Positions 1-7,887 of a DNA stretch of 64,000 nt are shown one piece after another (the stretch's first letter is position 1; each line of letters opens with the position of its first letter). The notes beneath the pieces were generated by a model, which saw only the letters and a program-made list of their open reading frames with translations, did not search any database and had not been told where the DNA came from. A program made the translations under genes and the position numbers. This DNA comes from Actinomadura_C sp036008685. Lineage in GTDB: Bacteria; Actinomycetota; Actinomycetes; Streptosporangiales; Streptosporangiaceae. The DNA is taken from contig DASYNF010000198.1 of NCBI GenBank assembly GCA_036008685.1, forward strand, positions 1 through 64,000, written 5' to 3'.

Positions 1-989
1 ACGTCCTCGGACACGATGAGGAGGGGGCGGCCCGACTGCATGACCTTCTCGAGCAGCGGCAGGACCTGCTGCACCGAGGAGATCTTGCTGCTCGTGATGA
101 GCAGGTAGGCGTCCTCGAGGACGGCTTCCTGGCGGTCGGGGTCGGTGACGAAGTAGGGCGAGATGTAGCCCTTGTCGAACCGCATGCCCTCGGTGAAGTC
201 GAGCTCCATCCCGAAGGTGTTCGACTCCTCGACGGTGACCACGCCGTCCTTGCCGTCCTTGTCGATCGCATCGGCGATGAGGCCACCGATCTCCTCGTCG
301 TTGTTGGCCGAGATCTTGGAGTTGACGATCAGGAGGTAGGGGTCGTCGAGGACGGCCTCCATGCGCTCCGGGTCGGTCACGAAGTAACCGGAGATGTAGC
401 CCTTGTCGAAGCGCATACCCTCGGTGAGCTCGAGCTCGAGCCCGAAGGTGTTGCTCTCCTCGACGGTGATGACGCCTTCTTTGCCGACCTTGTCCATGGC
501 CTCGGCGATCATCTCGCCGATCTGCGGGTCACCCGCGGAGATGGAGGCCGTGGAGGCGATCTGCTCCTTGGTCTCCACGTCCCGGGCGAGCTTGGACAGC
601 TCTTCGCTGACCCGCTCGACCGCGGACTCGATGCCGCGCTTCAGCGACATCGGGTTGGCGCCGGCGGCCACGTTGCGCAGGCCCTCGCGCACGAGCGCCT
701 GAGCCAGCACGGTGGCGGTCGTCGTACCGTCGCCCGCGACGTCGTCGGTCTTCTTCGCGACCTCCTTGACGAGCTCGGCCCCGATCTTCTCCCACGGGTC
801 TTCGAGCTCGATCTCCTTGGCGATCGATACACCGTCATTGGTGATCGTTGGAGCGCCCCACTTCTTCTCCAACACCACGTTGCGGCCCCTGGGTCCAAGG
901 GTCACCTTGACGGCGTCGGCAAGCTGGTTCATACCGCGCTCAAGGCCACGGCGGGCCTCTTCTTTGAACGCGATCATCTTTGCAGCCAT
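1..989 (-). CDS. groEL: Chaperonin GroEL (3' part outside window), with an internal repeated segment
   Basis: Group I chaperonin subunit that folds proteins in the cytoplasm with GroES. The 5' end is complete (ATG at 989) and 329 codons are visible; the rest runs off the left edge. Equatorial-domain signatures are present: TLGPRGR near residues 30-36 and the ATPase loop GDGTTT at 86-91. The odd point is that the segment expected once, from the intermediate into the apical domain, occurs twice head to tail: residues about 150-225 (ISAGDPQIG... to ...LLIVNSK) and about 226-302 (ISANNDEEIG... to ...LLITSSK). The copies are clearly related but diverged in both protein and DNA. After the second copy the normal sequence resumes (LPLLEKVMQSGRPLLIVSED). 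The frame is open throughout. Actinobacteria usually carry two groEL genes, so a paralogue elsewhere is likely. Two CIRCE operators lie upstream. Identity is certain; function of the altered product is not. Confidence 0.93.
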   Translation of the reverse strand, partial: MAAKMIAFKEEARRGLERGMNQLADAVKVTLGPRGRNVVLEKKWGAPTITNDGVSIAKEIELEDPWEKIGAELVKEVAKKTDDVAGDGTTTATVLAQALVREGLRNVAAGANPMSLKRGIESAVERVSEELSKLARDVETKEQIASTASISAGDPQIGEMIAEAMDKVGKEGVITVEESNTFGLELELTEGMRFDKGYISGYFVTDPERMEAVLDDPYLLIVNSKISANNDEEIGGLIADAIDKDGKDGVVTVEESNTFGMELDFTEGMRFDKGYISPYFVTDPDRQEAVLEDAYLLITSSKISSVQQVLPLLEKVMQSGRPLLIVSED

Positions 990-1119
990 AGGCTCCAGTC
1001 CTCCCGGAACAGGGTGGCTATGACGGGTCGAGCCGGCGCCCGCGACGGACGACCTGCACCGACGGCTTCCATGCCACCGCCGATCACGAGGCCTCGCCTC
1101 CTCGACCCGGACTGTGGAG

Positions 1120-1146
1120 TTGTCACTCTCCACATTAGAGTGCCAA
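1120..1146 (-). promoter_or_regulatory. CIRCE element 1 (HrcA operator) upstream of groEL
   Basis: TTGTCACTC-N9-GAGTGCCAA on the + strand. The core CACTC-N9-GAGTG is perfect and the outer bases deviate from the CIRCE consensus TTAGCACTC-N9-GAGTGCTAA. It lies about 130 bp upstream of the groEL start. Confidence 0.75.
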
Positions 1147-1153
1147 CGACTGT

Positions 1154-1180
1154 TTAGCACTCTACTCCTGCGAGTGCAAA
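1154..1180 (-). promoter_or_regulatory. CIRCE element 2 (HrcA operator) upstream of groEL
   Basis: TTAGCACTC-N9-GAGTGCAAA: one base away from the CIRCE consensus. It sits 7 bp from the first element, giving a tandem pair. HrcA binding here would repress groEL outside heat shock. Confidence 0.9.
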
Positions 1181-1432
1181 CCTGACCCACGCTCACCAGG
1201 CACGACGTTGCCGTACGGGTGCGAGGAGAAAAGACGGAGGGCCCGGCCCCAAGAGAGGCCAGGCCCTTCGATGCCCTGGATCGGATACCGCGCACCACCT
1301 CGGCGCGCGGACTCCAGGTGCGCCTGCCCCCGCGGCGATCGGGGAGGACCATGCCGGCGGCCCCCAGGGCCGAAGCCCGGAACGGCCGGTAATGGTCACG
1401 TCACCGAGGTGCGTCGTGGCACGGGTACGGAC

Positions 1433-2173
1433 ATGACAGGCAGTGAACCGTTACACCGTGAAAGATCGGCGGAAGTGAAGGGGAAGGCGTTGGACGACTC
1501 CAACCCGCAGGGGCCCGAGCCCGGGGCGATCGCTCCCGACGGCTCTCCCACCGATCTCTACGCGGCGCTGCCTCCGGACGACGAGAGCGCCGCGCTCCTG
1601 CACGGCGCCGTCCCCGGCGGGGCCTCGATCCTGGAGCTCGGGGCCGGCACCGGCCGGATGACGCACCTCCTGGCCGCGCTCGGGCACCCGGTCGTGGCCG
1701 TCGACGAGTCGGCGGAGATGCTCGCCCACGTGCGCGGCGCCGACACCGTGCGATGCCGGATCGAGGACCTCGATCTGGACCGCCGTTTCGACGTGGTGCT
1801 CCTCGCCTCCCATGTGCTCGAATACGTGGGGGTGGACGTCGAGGTGATGCTGTCCGTGTGCCGGCGGCACCTCGCACCGGGCGGCCGGGTCATCTTCCAG
1901 CGCCAGCCCTCGCAGTGGTACGACACCGTGCGACCGGGCACGTGGACGCGGAACGGCGTCCACTTCGAACTCTGCGACCTGCGCCGGCCCGCCCCCGGCG
2001 TGGTGTCCGCCACGATGCGCTACCGGATCGGCTCGCGGACCTGGTCGCACTCGTTCACCTCGCGAAGGATCGGCGACGACGTGCTCCCGGCCCTTCTGGC
2101 CCGGGCCGGTCTGCACTTCGAGCGCTTCATCTCCCCGGACGGCGGCTGGGTGCTGGCCGGTCCGGTCGGCTAG
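1433..2173 (+). CDS. Class I SAM-dependent methyltransferase
   Basis: About 246 residues from ATG 1433; a GTG at 1475 is an alternative start and neither has a strong ribosome site. The SAM-binding motif I ILELGAGTGRMTHLL is followed by the acidic end of strand 2 (VVAVDESAEML), motif II (FDVVLLASHVLEYV) and a post-motif APGGRVIFQR, the order of a Rossmann-fold methyltransferase of the Methyltransf_25/11 type. The C-terminal part (DLRRPAPGVVSATMRYRIGS) probably shapes the substrate pocket. Substrate unknown. The reading frame is open upstream to 1208, but that stretch overlaps hairpin sequence and looks non-coding. It is divergent from groEL and convergent with the metO-like gene, with a hairpin between. 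Confidence 0.8.
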   Translation: MTGSEPLHRERSAEVKGKALDDSNPQGPEPGAIAPDGSPTDLYAALPPDDESAALLHGAVPGGASILELGAGTGRMTHLLAALGHPVVAVDESAEMLAHVRGADTVRCRIEDLDLDRRFDVVLLASHVLEYVGVDVEVMLSVCRRHLAPGGRVIFQRQPSQWYDTVRPGTWTRNGVHFELCDLRRPAPGVVSATMRYRIGSRTWSHSFTSRRIGDDVLPALLARAGLHFERFISPDGGWVLAGPVG

Positions 2174-2253
2174 CTGTACTGACCATGCCCGGCCGATGAG
2201 GCCCGCGTCCAGGCCGGCGTCGCCCCACGCGAGGGTGTCACCGTGCCATACGG

Positions 2254-2283
2254 GTCCCGTCCCCGGGCGGGCGGGGACGGGAC
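2254..2283. terminator. Bidirectional hairpin terminator between methyltransferase and metO
   Basis: Perfect 11-bp stem GTCCCGTCCCC (2254-2264) / GGGGACGGGAC (2273-2283), 8-nt loop, between two convergent genes. No T-run, as is common for actinobacterial terminators. Confidence 0.6.
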
Positions 2284-2316
2284 GTGTATGGGCGGCGGTG
2301 AAGAACCCGCCGGGCC

Positions 2317-2595
2317 TCAGCCTCCGGCCACCGCGGGGATCACGGAGATCTGGGCGCCCTCGGGGGTGGGCGTGTCGAGACCCTCGGCGAACCGCACGTC
2401 CTCGTCGCCGACATAGACGTTGACGAAGCGCCGGACCTTGCCATTGTCGTCGAGGATGCGCCCGGCGATGCCGGAATAGCTCGCGTCCAGGTCGTCGATG
2501 ACCTCGCGCAGCGTGGCGCCGGACGCCTTGACCTCGGACTCTCCACCGGTGAAGTTCCGCAGGATCGTCGGGATACGGACGGAGACCGTGCTCAT
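2317..2595 (-). CDS. metO: MoaD/ThiS-family sulfur carrier protein (MetO-like)
   Basis: 92-residue ubiquitin-fold sulfur carrier. It starts MSTVSVRIPTILRNFTGGE and ends in the Gly-Gly (AVAGG) that MoaD, ThiS and CysO proteins need for adenylation and thiocarboxylation. It is the second gene after a threonine-synthase-like PLP enzyme (gap 56 bp, same strand), and both sit behind a SAM riboswitch. Established knowledge: in Streptomyces a carrier in this position (MetO) donates sulfur to MetM, which makes homocysteine from O-phosphohomoserine. The CysO/CysM system of mycobacteria is a close analogue that makes cysteine. From the sequence alone I see the fold family, the GG end and the operon; the methionine role is inference from gene order and riboswitch. 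The activating E1-like enzyme is not in this window. Confidence 0.88.
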   Translation of the reverse strand: MSTVSVRIPTILRNFTGGESEVKASGATLREVIDDLDASYSGIAGRILDDNGKVRRFVNVYVGDEDVRFAEGLDTPTPEGAQISVIPAVAGG

Positions 2596-2651
2596 GAGTG
2601 GATCACTCGCTCTCGGAATCTGCGAGCCGGCGGGCCCGCGCTGATGTGGGG

Positions 2652-3896
2652 TCAGGCCAGCCCGGCGGCGCGGAACGCCTCGAGGGACGGCGCGATCTGG
2701 GCGGATGGCCGCGCCACCGGGGCCACCACGTTCAAGGTCTTGAGTCCGTCACCGGAGTTGATGATCACCGTCTCGGCGCCGGGGTCCAGCTTCCCGCTCT
2801 CGGCCAGCTTGCGGAGCGTGGCGACGGTGACGCCACCCGCGGTCTCCCCGAAGATCCCCTCCGTGCGGGCGAGCAGCTGGATGCCCTCGACCACCTCGGC
2901 GTCGGTGACGTCCTCGACCGCCCCGCCCGTACGGCGCGCGACGTCGAGGACGTACGGCCCGTCGGCCGGGTTGCCGATGGCGAGGGACTTGGCGATCGTG
3001 TCCGGCTTGACCGGCCGTACGACGTCGTGACCATCCTTGAACGCGGCCGCCACGGGGTTGCAGCCGAGCGCCTGGGCGCCGAAGACGCGGTAGGGCTTGT
3101 CCTCCACGAGTCCCAGCTGGATGAACTCCCGGAACGCTTTGTCGATCTTGGTCAGCTGGGAGCCGGAGGCGACCGGGATCACGATCTGGTCCGGCAGCCG
3201 CCAGCCGAGCTGTTCGGCGATCTCGTAGCCCAGGGTCTTGGAGCCCTCGGCGTAGTAGGGCCGGACATTGACGTTGACGAAGGCCCAGTCGTCCTGCTCG
3301 CCGGCGATCTCGGAGGCGAGCCGGTTGACGTCGTCGTAGTTGCCCTCGACCGTGACGAACGTGCCGCCGTAGACCGCGGTCGTGATGATCTTCTGCTCTT
3401 CGAGGTCGGCCGGCACGAAGACGGCTGAGCGGATGCCGGCCCGGGCGGCGGCCGCGGCCACCGCGTTGGCGAGGTTGCCGGTGGACGGGCACGCGAGGAC
3501 CTTGAAGCCGAGTTCGCGCGCCGCCGCCAGCGCCACGGCGACGACCCGGTCCTTGAAGGAGTGCGTCGGGTTGCCACTGTCGTCCTTGACCCAGAGAGCG
3601 CGCAACCCGAGGGACTCGGCCAGGTTGTCGGCGCGGACCAGCCGGGTCCAGCCCGGCTCGGTGTTGGGTGTGTCCCTCACATGCGCGGGCACCGGCAGCA
3701 GGCCGCGGTAGCGCCAGATGTTCGCCGGTCCCGCCTCGATGTCGGCCCGGGTCAGGGAGCCGAAGTCATAGGAGATCTCCAGCGGTCCGAAACAGTGCTC
3801 GCACGCGTAATAGGGACCGAGTTCGGCGAGTTCTCCGCACTCGCGGCAGATCAGCGCCCTGGCGGGTCCGAGATTCGTTGCAGGGGGTAGTGCCAT
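2652..3896 (-). CDS. metM: Threonine-synthase-like PLP enzyme, probably MetM (homocysteine-forming)
   Basis: 414 residues from ATG 3896; the frame is open further up, but that region is the riboswitch. An N-terminal zinc-ribbon-like Cys4 cluster (C17, C20, C32, C35) precedes a fold-type II PLP domain with the Schiff-base lysine in NPTHSFKDR (K115) and the phosphate-binding loop PSTGNLANAV. By homology alone it would be called threonine synthase (thrC). Two things argue for the MetM role known in Streptomyces (O-phosphohomoserine plus thiocarboxylated MetO gives homocysteine): the next gene encodes a GG-ending sulfur carrier, and the leader is a SAM-I riboswitch, which turns methionine genes off when SAM is abundant. 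A true thrC should then exist elsewhere in the genome, next to hom/thrB. Certain as a family member, probable as MetM. Confidence 0.85.
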   Translation of the reverse strand: MALPPATNLGPARALICRECGELAELGPYYACEHCFGPLEISYDFGSLTRADIEAGPANIWRYRGLLPVPAHVRDTPNTEPGWTRLVRADNLAESLGLRALWVKDDSGNPTHSFKDRVVAVALAAARELGFKVLACPSTGNLANAVAAAAARAGIRSAVFVPADLEEQKIITTAVYGGTFVTVEGNYDDVNRLASEIAGEQDDWAFVNVNVRPYYAEGSKTLGYEIAEQLGWRLPDQIVIPVASGSQLTKIDKAFREFIQLGLVEDKPYRVFGAQALGCNPVAAAFKDGHDVVRPVKPDTIAKSLAIGNPADGPYVLDVARRTGGAVEDVTDAEVVEGIQLLARTEGIFGETAGGVTVATLRKLAESGKLDPGAETVIINSGDGLKTLNVVAPVARPSAQIAPSLEAFRAAGLA

Positions 3897-3912
3897 GGGA
3901 GCGAGGCCTCTC

Positions 3913-4048
3913 CTCATCTGCCCCGTGCCACCTTGGTCACGGGTCGGATTTGGCACCTGTCCCGCGCTGCCTCGCTGCTTGTTTAACGAGTGCGTCGGGA
4001 GGGTTGCCGGGGCTTCGCAGGGCCGATCCCTCCACCCCTCTGGATGAG
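3913..4048 (-). ncRNA. SAM-I (S-box) riboswitch upstream of metM
   Basis: Read on the minus strand, the leader begins CTCATCCAGAGGGGTGGAGG and continues with GGCCCTGCGAAGCCCCGGCA, then GGTGCCAAATCC and GCAGATGAG. These are the conserved S-box blocks in the right order: the P1 5' strand with AGAG, the GGAGGGA/GGCCC/GAAGCCCCGGCAACC core, the GGTGCCAA-TCC block, and the P1 3' strand. P1 pairs CTCATC (4048-4043) with GATGAG (3918-3913). The P1 3' strand runs into GAGGAGAGG, the ribosome site of metM, so SAM binding would plausibly hide it and block translation. A -10 like TTAATA lies just upstream, around 4051-4057. Confidence 0.93.
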
Positions 4049-4107
4049 CGGTATTAAGTTGTGAGCGTGACTTTACCCCACCTGCCCGGATGGCGGTCAC
4101 AGGGGTC

Positions 4108-5082
4108 TCACGTTGTGGACCGACACCCCGGTTCGGTCCGGCTCACGCTGCCGGCCGTCGGATCGAGGAAGACATGCCGGACGACGTCGATGCGCTCCTG
4201 CAGCCTCTTGTCGATCTCACCGGCGATCTGCTCGGCGTCGCCGGCGGAGATCCCGTCACTGAAGCAGATCCGGCTCGCGACCAGCACCTCGTCCGGGCCG
4301 AGGTGCATGGTCTGCAGTTCCAGCACCTCGTCCACGCCGTCCGTCGCCTCGATCTCCGCCCGGATCCTCTGCTGGGTCTCGCGGTCCACCGAGCGGCCGA
4401 TGAGGAGGGTCATGCTGTTGGTGCCGAGCTTCCAGGCGACCCCGATCAGCAGTACGCCGATGGCGATGGAACCGGCGCCGTCCCACAGTGAGGACCCGGT
4501 GAGCTCACGCAGGGTCAGGCCCGCGGCCGCGATCACGAGCCCGATGACGGCCGCGCTGTCCTCGAACAGGGTGGCCTTCAAGGTCAGGTCCGGAGTCTTC
4601 TGCGCGTGCTCCATCAGGCCGCGCTCGCGCTCCGCGGCCTCCTTGCGGGTCTGGTAGACGGCCCGGACGAGGGACGCGCCCTCGGCCAGGCAGGCGACGC
4701 CGAGGACGACGAAGGCGACCGTGGGGTCGCCGTGCTCACCCGGCGAGACGATCGCGTACACGCCCTCGGTGATGGAGAAACCGGCGCCCGCGACGAAGAT
4801 CCCGATGGCCGCGAGGAGTGACCAGAAATACCGTTCCTGGCCGTATCCGAACGGATGCGCCGAGTCCGCCGGCCGGGCACTGCGACGCAACGACGCCAGG
4901 AGGAAGGCCTGGTTGAGCGTGTCGGCGACCGAGTGCGCCGCCTCGGCGAGCATCGAGCTCGAACCGGCGAGGAGCCCGGCCACGAGCTTGGTGACCGCGA
5001 TGACCACGTTGGCGGCCCCGGCGGCCAGCACGGTCTTCTTGGTCTCGTCGCTTTTTGCGTCTTTTTTACCTTCCTGACCCAT
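4108..5082 (-). CDS. Cation diffusion facilitator (CDF) family efflux protein
   Basis: 324-residue membrane protein that should export divalent metal (Zn, Mn, Fe or Co) in exchange for protons. It has several hydrophobic segments between about 18 and 230 (from LAAGAANVVIAVTKLVAGLL to GAGSIAIGVLLIGVAWKLG). The metal-site motif HSVAD occurs after the first helix, and the second half carries FEDSA in place of the usual HxxxD, so an H-to-F/E change at one metal ligand may alter specificity. A cytoplasmic C-terminal domain (about 235-310) is typical of CDF dimers. The N-terminus is Lys/Asp-rich. It lies upstream of the riboswitch-metM unit on the same strand with its own start (ATG 5082) and is divergent from otsA. 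Substrate unknown. Confidence 0.88.
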   Translation of the reverse strand: MGQEGKKDAKSDETKKTVLAAGAANVVIAVTKLVAGLLAGSSSMLAEAAHSVADTLNQAFLLASLRRSARPADSAHPFGYGQERYFWSLLAAIGIFVAGAGFSITEGVYAIVSPGEHGDPTVAFVVLGVACLAEGASLVRAVYQTRKEAAERERGLMEHAQKTPDLTLKATLFEDSAAVIGLVIAAAGLTLRELTGSSLWDGAGSIAIGVLLIGVAWKLGTNSMTLLIGRSVDRETQQRIRAEIEATDGVDEVLELQTMHLGPDEVLVASRICFSDGISAGDAEQIAGEIDKRLQERIDVVRHVFLDPTAGSVSRTEPGCRSTT

Positions 5083-5177
5083 GGCCCCTGATCTACCCGG
5101 GTGCCGCCAGGGAAACCGGAGAATGCCGAGGTGGCGCTCACATCCAGGCCGGATCGGCCGGGGTTACGCTGCCGGAC

Positions 5178-6770
5178 ATGAGTGACGCGCAGGTTCTGGT
5201 CGCCTCTAATCGCGGGCCGGTGTCGTTCGCGCTGTCCGATGAGGGGATTCTGGGCATGCGCCGCGGTGGCGGCGGGCTGGTGTCGGCGCTGGCCTCCGTG
5301 GCGACCGCCCGGGCCGGCCGGGAGGGCGCGACCCCCGGGGGACCGGCAGGACACGGGCCGGCAGGACACGGGCCGGCGCGGGACGACGCTCTGTGGGTGT
5401 GCGCGGCACTCTCCGACGCCGACCGGTTCGCGGCCCGGCAGGCGCCGGACGGGCGCCTGGACCGGGCCGGTCACGACATCGGCGGCGGTGCGCTGCGCAT
5501 GCTGGACATTCCGGCCGCGACGTTCAAGCGGGCCTACAACTCCGTGGCCAACTCGACGCTGTGGTTCGTGCACCACCTGCTGTACGACACTCCGAACAAG
5601 CCCCATTTCGACGCCGGCTTCCACCGTGACTGGCAGTCCTACGACGCCTACAACGCCGCGTTCGCCGACGCGCTCGCGCGGGACGCCGCTCCGGGGGCGC
5701 GGGCGGTGATCCAGGACTACCACCTCACGCTGGCGCCGCGGCTGCTGCGGGAACGCCGCCCCGACCTCAGGATCGGGCATTTCTCCCATACGCCTTGGGC
5801 GCCGCCGGAGTACTACCGGCTGCTACCGGACGACATCGGGGTCCAGGTCCTCGAGGGCATCCTGGGCGCCGACCACGCGGGGTTCCTCACCGGCCGATGG
5901 GCCGACGCCTTCCTGGACTGCTGCGACGCGGTCCTCGGCGCCAAGGTCGACCACGTCAACCGGACCGTCACCCACCTGGGCCGGGTCACCCGGGTCGGTG
6001 TCCACGGCCTCGGCGTGGACGGACCCGAGCTGAGGCTGCGGGCCGCCGAGCCGGACGTGACGGCCCGGGCCGCGGCCCTGCGCGCACGGGTGGGCTCCCG
6101 GCAGCTGATCGTACGGATCGACCGGACCGAGCTGTCCAAGAACCTCGTCCGCGGGCTGGCCGCCTATCGGGAGCTACTGGTCAACCATCCCGAGTGGCAC
6201 GGCAGGGTGGTGCACCTGGCGTTCGCCTATCCGTCCCGGTTCGACCTGCCGGAGTACCGGGACTACACCGACGCCGTCCGGCGCATGGCGGACCGGATCG
6301 TCGAGGAGTTCGGCGACGGCTCCTGGGAGCCGCTGATCCTCGAGGTCAACGACGACTATCCACGGTCGCTCGCCGCCTTGGGGCTGGCCGACGTGCTCCT
6401 CGTGAACCCCATCCGCGACGGCATGAACCTCGTGGCCAAGGAGGGGCCCGTGCTCTCCGGGCACGGCTGTGCGCTGGTGCTGTCCCAGGAGGCCGGGGCC
6501 GCCGCCGAGCTGAGCGAGGACGCGCTCATGGTCAATCCCTACGACGTGTCCCAGACCGCCGAGACGCTGCACCAGGCGCTCCTGATGCCGCGCGACGAGC
6601 GGGCCGCGCGCTGCCGCCGGCTGGCCGCCACTGCCACGGCGCTGCCCCCGCGGCAGTGGTTCGCCGAGCAGCTCAACGCCCTCGGCCGACCTGGACCGGC
6701 GGCTCGGGTCCCTCCCGGCACGGCCGCGGCGTCCCGGGCGGTCAGGTGCCCGCCAGCGCCGGAGCGGTGA
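5178..6770 (+). CDS. otsA: Trehalose-6-phosphate synthase (GT20)
   Basis: 530 residues. Transfers glucose from a nucleotide sugar to glucose-6-phosphate, making trehalose-6-phosphate for stress protection. The GT20 N-terminus LVASNRGPVSF, the acceptor-side region FRHxxP-like in IGHFSHTPWAPPEYYRLLP, and the C-terminal DGMNLVAKEG loop (near residue 414) are all present. An insert of repeated GPAGHGPAGHGPARD (DNA 5336-5385) lies in the first 80 residues. ATG 5178 is chosen because the family sequence begins just there; an upstream in-frame extension would overlap the CDF gene. The 3' end overlaps the convergent sulfotransferase gene by 29 bp. The matching phosphatase otsB lies about 5 kb away on the other strand rather than adjacent. 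Confidence 0.93.
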   Translation: MSDAQVLVASNRGPVSFALSDEGILGMRRGGGGLVSALASVATARAGREGATPGGPAGHGPAGHGPARDDALWVCAALSDADRFAARQAPDGRLDRAGHDIGGGALRMLDIPAATFKRAYNSVANSTLWFVHHLLYDTPNKPHFDAGFHRDWQSYDAYNAAFADALARDAAPGARAVIQDYHLTLAPRLLRERRPDLRIGHFSHTPWAPPEYYRLLPDDIGVQVLEGILGADHAGFLTGRWADAFLDCCDAVLGAKVDHVNRTVTHLGRVTRVGVHGLGVDGPELRLRAAEPDVTARAAALRARVGSRQLIVRIDRTELSKNLVRGLAAYRELLVNHPEWHGRVVHLAFAYPSRFDLPEYRDYTDAVRRMADRIVEEFGDGSWEPLILEVNDDYPRSLAALGLADVLLVNPIRDGMNLVAKEGPVLSGHGCALVLSQEAGAAAELSEDALMVNPYDVSQTAETLHQALLMPRDERAARCRRLAATATALPPRQWFAEQLNALGRPGPAARVPPGTAAASRAVRCPPAPER

Positions 6771-7743
6771 GGGAGGCGGCCACGGGATTGGGCTCCCCCA
6801 GCCGGCGTAGCCGGTCCACGGCGACGCACCTGCGTGCCGACAGCCGCCGCCGGGTGGTGATCCGCAGGTAGCGCGCCAGCTGCGCGGCGGTGGCCCTGGG
6901 CGCACCGGTCGGCTCGTATCCATAGCCGCGGAGCCGCGCACCCATCACGGTCTCGCACAGCGACACCTCCCACGGCTCGAGTCGCGCCTCCCACGAACCC
7001 ACGCGCTGGGCGTCCACCGATCCGTAGGTCCGGGCGTGCCACTTCTTGTGCGCGGGCACGGCGACCTTGGCCATGTGGTGGGGCTCGGCCATCGCGGGGT
7101 CGTAGTCCTCGCCGAGGAAGTCGCAGAGGGCCCCGAGCTCGGTGCGGGGGTCCCGCACGAGCGCCTCGTAGCGCAGCTCGTGGTAGGACCCGGGACCGAG
7201 CGCGCGGGCCGCCCGCCGTCCGGCGTCGATCGCCTCCGCCCACGTGGACACGGCATGGAAGGTGTCGAGGTTGAACCACGGCATCTCGGTGAGTGAGGCC
7301 ACGCAGTCCCGGCCGTCCCTGATCAGATGCACGATCTGTGCGTCCGGGAACATCCGCAGCAGCACGTCCAGGCGGCGGAAGTAGCTCGGCCGCTTGTCCC
7401 CCCACCGCGACCTGCCGAAGCGCCGCGCGTAGGCCCGGAACACGATCCCGAGCGCCGACCCCACGGTGGGCGGTCCCGCCATGATCTCCGCCATGACCTC
7501 CTCCGGGTCCAGGCCGAGATCCTGGAACTTCGTCTCCTTGGGTTCGACGATCCACCGCGCGAGCTCCCGGCGGTTGCCGGCCTCACGCAGGTCGCCGAAG
7601 TCCCGCCGGGCCTCGTAGACGGGCAGGAGGAACCTGGTTTCGGGCGGGATCGCGATGCGCGGATGGGCGTGCAGCATGAGCTGCAGCAGCGTCGTGCCCG
7701 AGCGGGGGCACCCGACGATGAAGATCGGTCGATCGGAAGGCAT
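6742..7743 (-). CDS. Sulfotransferase family protein
   Basis: 333 residues from ATG 7743. It begins MPSDRPIFIVGCPRSGTTLL, the 5'-phosphosulfate (PAPS) binding P-loop of sulfotransferases, and has a second PAPS element in LIRDGRDCVASL followed by a helix with aromatic residues. WGDKRPSYFRRL supports the Sulfotransfer_3 group. It should move a sulfo group from PAPS to a carbohydrate, lipid or small molecule; the acceptor cannot be read from sequence. It stands alone between otsA (convergent, 29-bp overlap) and the sigma-factor gene, so there is no pathway context. Since otsA makes trehalose phosphate, a sulfated trehalose product is imaginable but unsupported. Confidence 0.85.
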   Translation of the reverse strand: MPSDRPIFIVGCPRSGTTLLQLMLHAHPRIAIPPETRFLLPVYEARRDFGDLREAGNRRELARWIVEPKETKFQDLGLDPEEVMAEIMAGPPTVGSALGIVFRAYARRFGRSRWGDKRPSYFRRLDVLLRMFPDAQIVHLIRDGRDCVASLTEMPWFNLDTFHAVSTWAEAIDAGRRAARALGPGSYHELRYEALVRDPRTELGALCDFLGEDYDPAMAEPHHMAKVAVPAHKKWHARTYGSVDAQRVGSWEARLEPWEVSLCETVMGARLRGYGYEPTGAPRATAAQLARYLRITTRRRLSARRCVAVDRLRRLGEPNPVAASLTAPALAGT

Positions 7744-7887
7744 ACCAGGGATGCTGTCCGGGTTCACCTGCCACGGTCGGGAGCCTTCGCCCAAGCTTGC
7801 CCCCGCCTTGCCGACTCATGACCCGGCGGAGACCCGTGACCGCGCGGGACCGCCCGGCGCCGGCGGAAGGGCGAGGTGGAGCGGCGG

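Larger units (their letters stand above)
990..1432. other. Divergent intergenic region groEL / methyltransferase
   Basis: About 440 bp without a convincing gene. It holds the groEL promoter region with two CIRCE elements and an imperfect hairpin at 1238-1267 (11-bp arms with one mismatch), which on the minus strand is followed by CCGTCTTTTC and so resembles a terminator. The cold-shock gene that I recall next to groEL in Streptomyces is not seen here. Confidence 0.6.

Noticed and set aside
1268..1432. A small gene (for example a cold-shock protein) upstream of groEL
   Set aside because: No cold-shock motif in any frame; the minus-strand frame there runs through a hairpin.
2652..3896. Annotation as ordinary threonine synthase
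   Set aside because: Kept as family name only; the SAM riboswitch and the sulfur-carrier neighbour fit the MetM role better.
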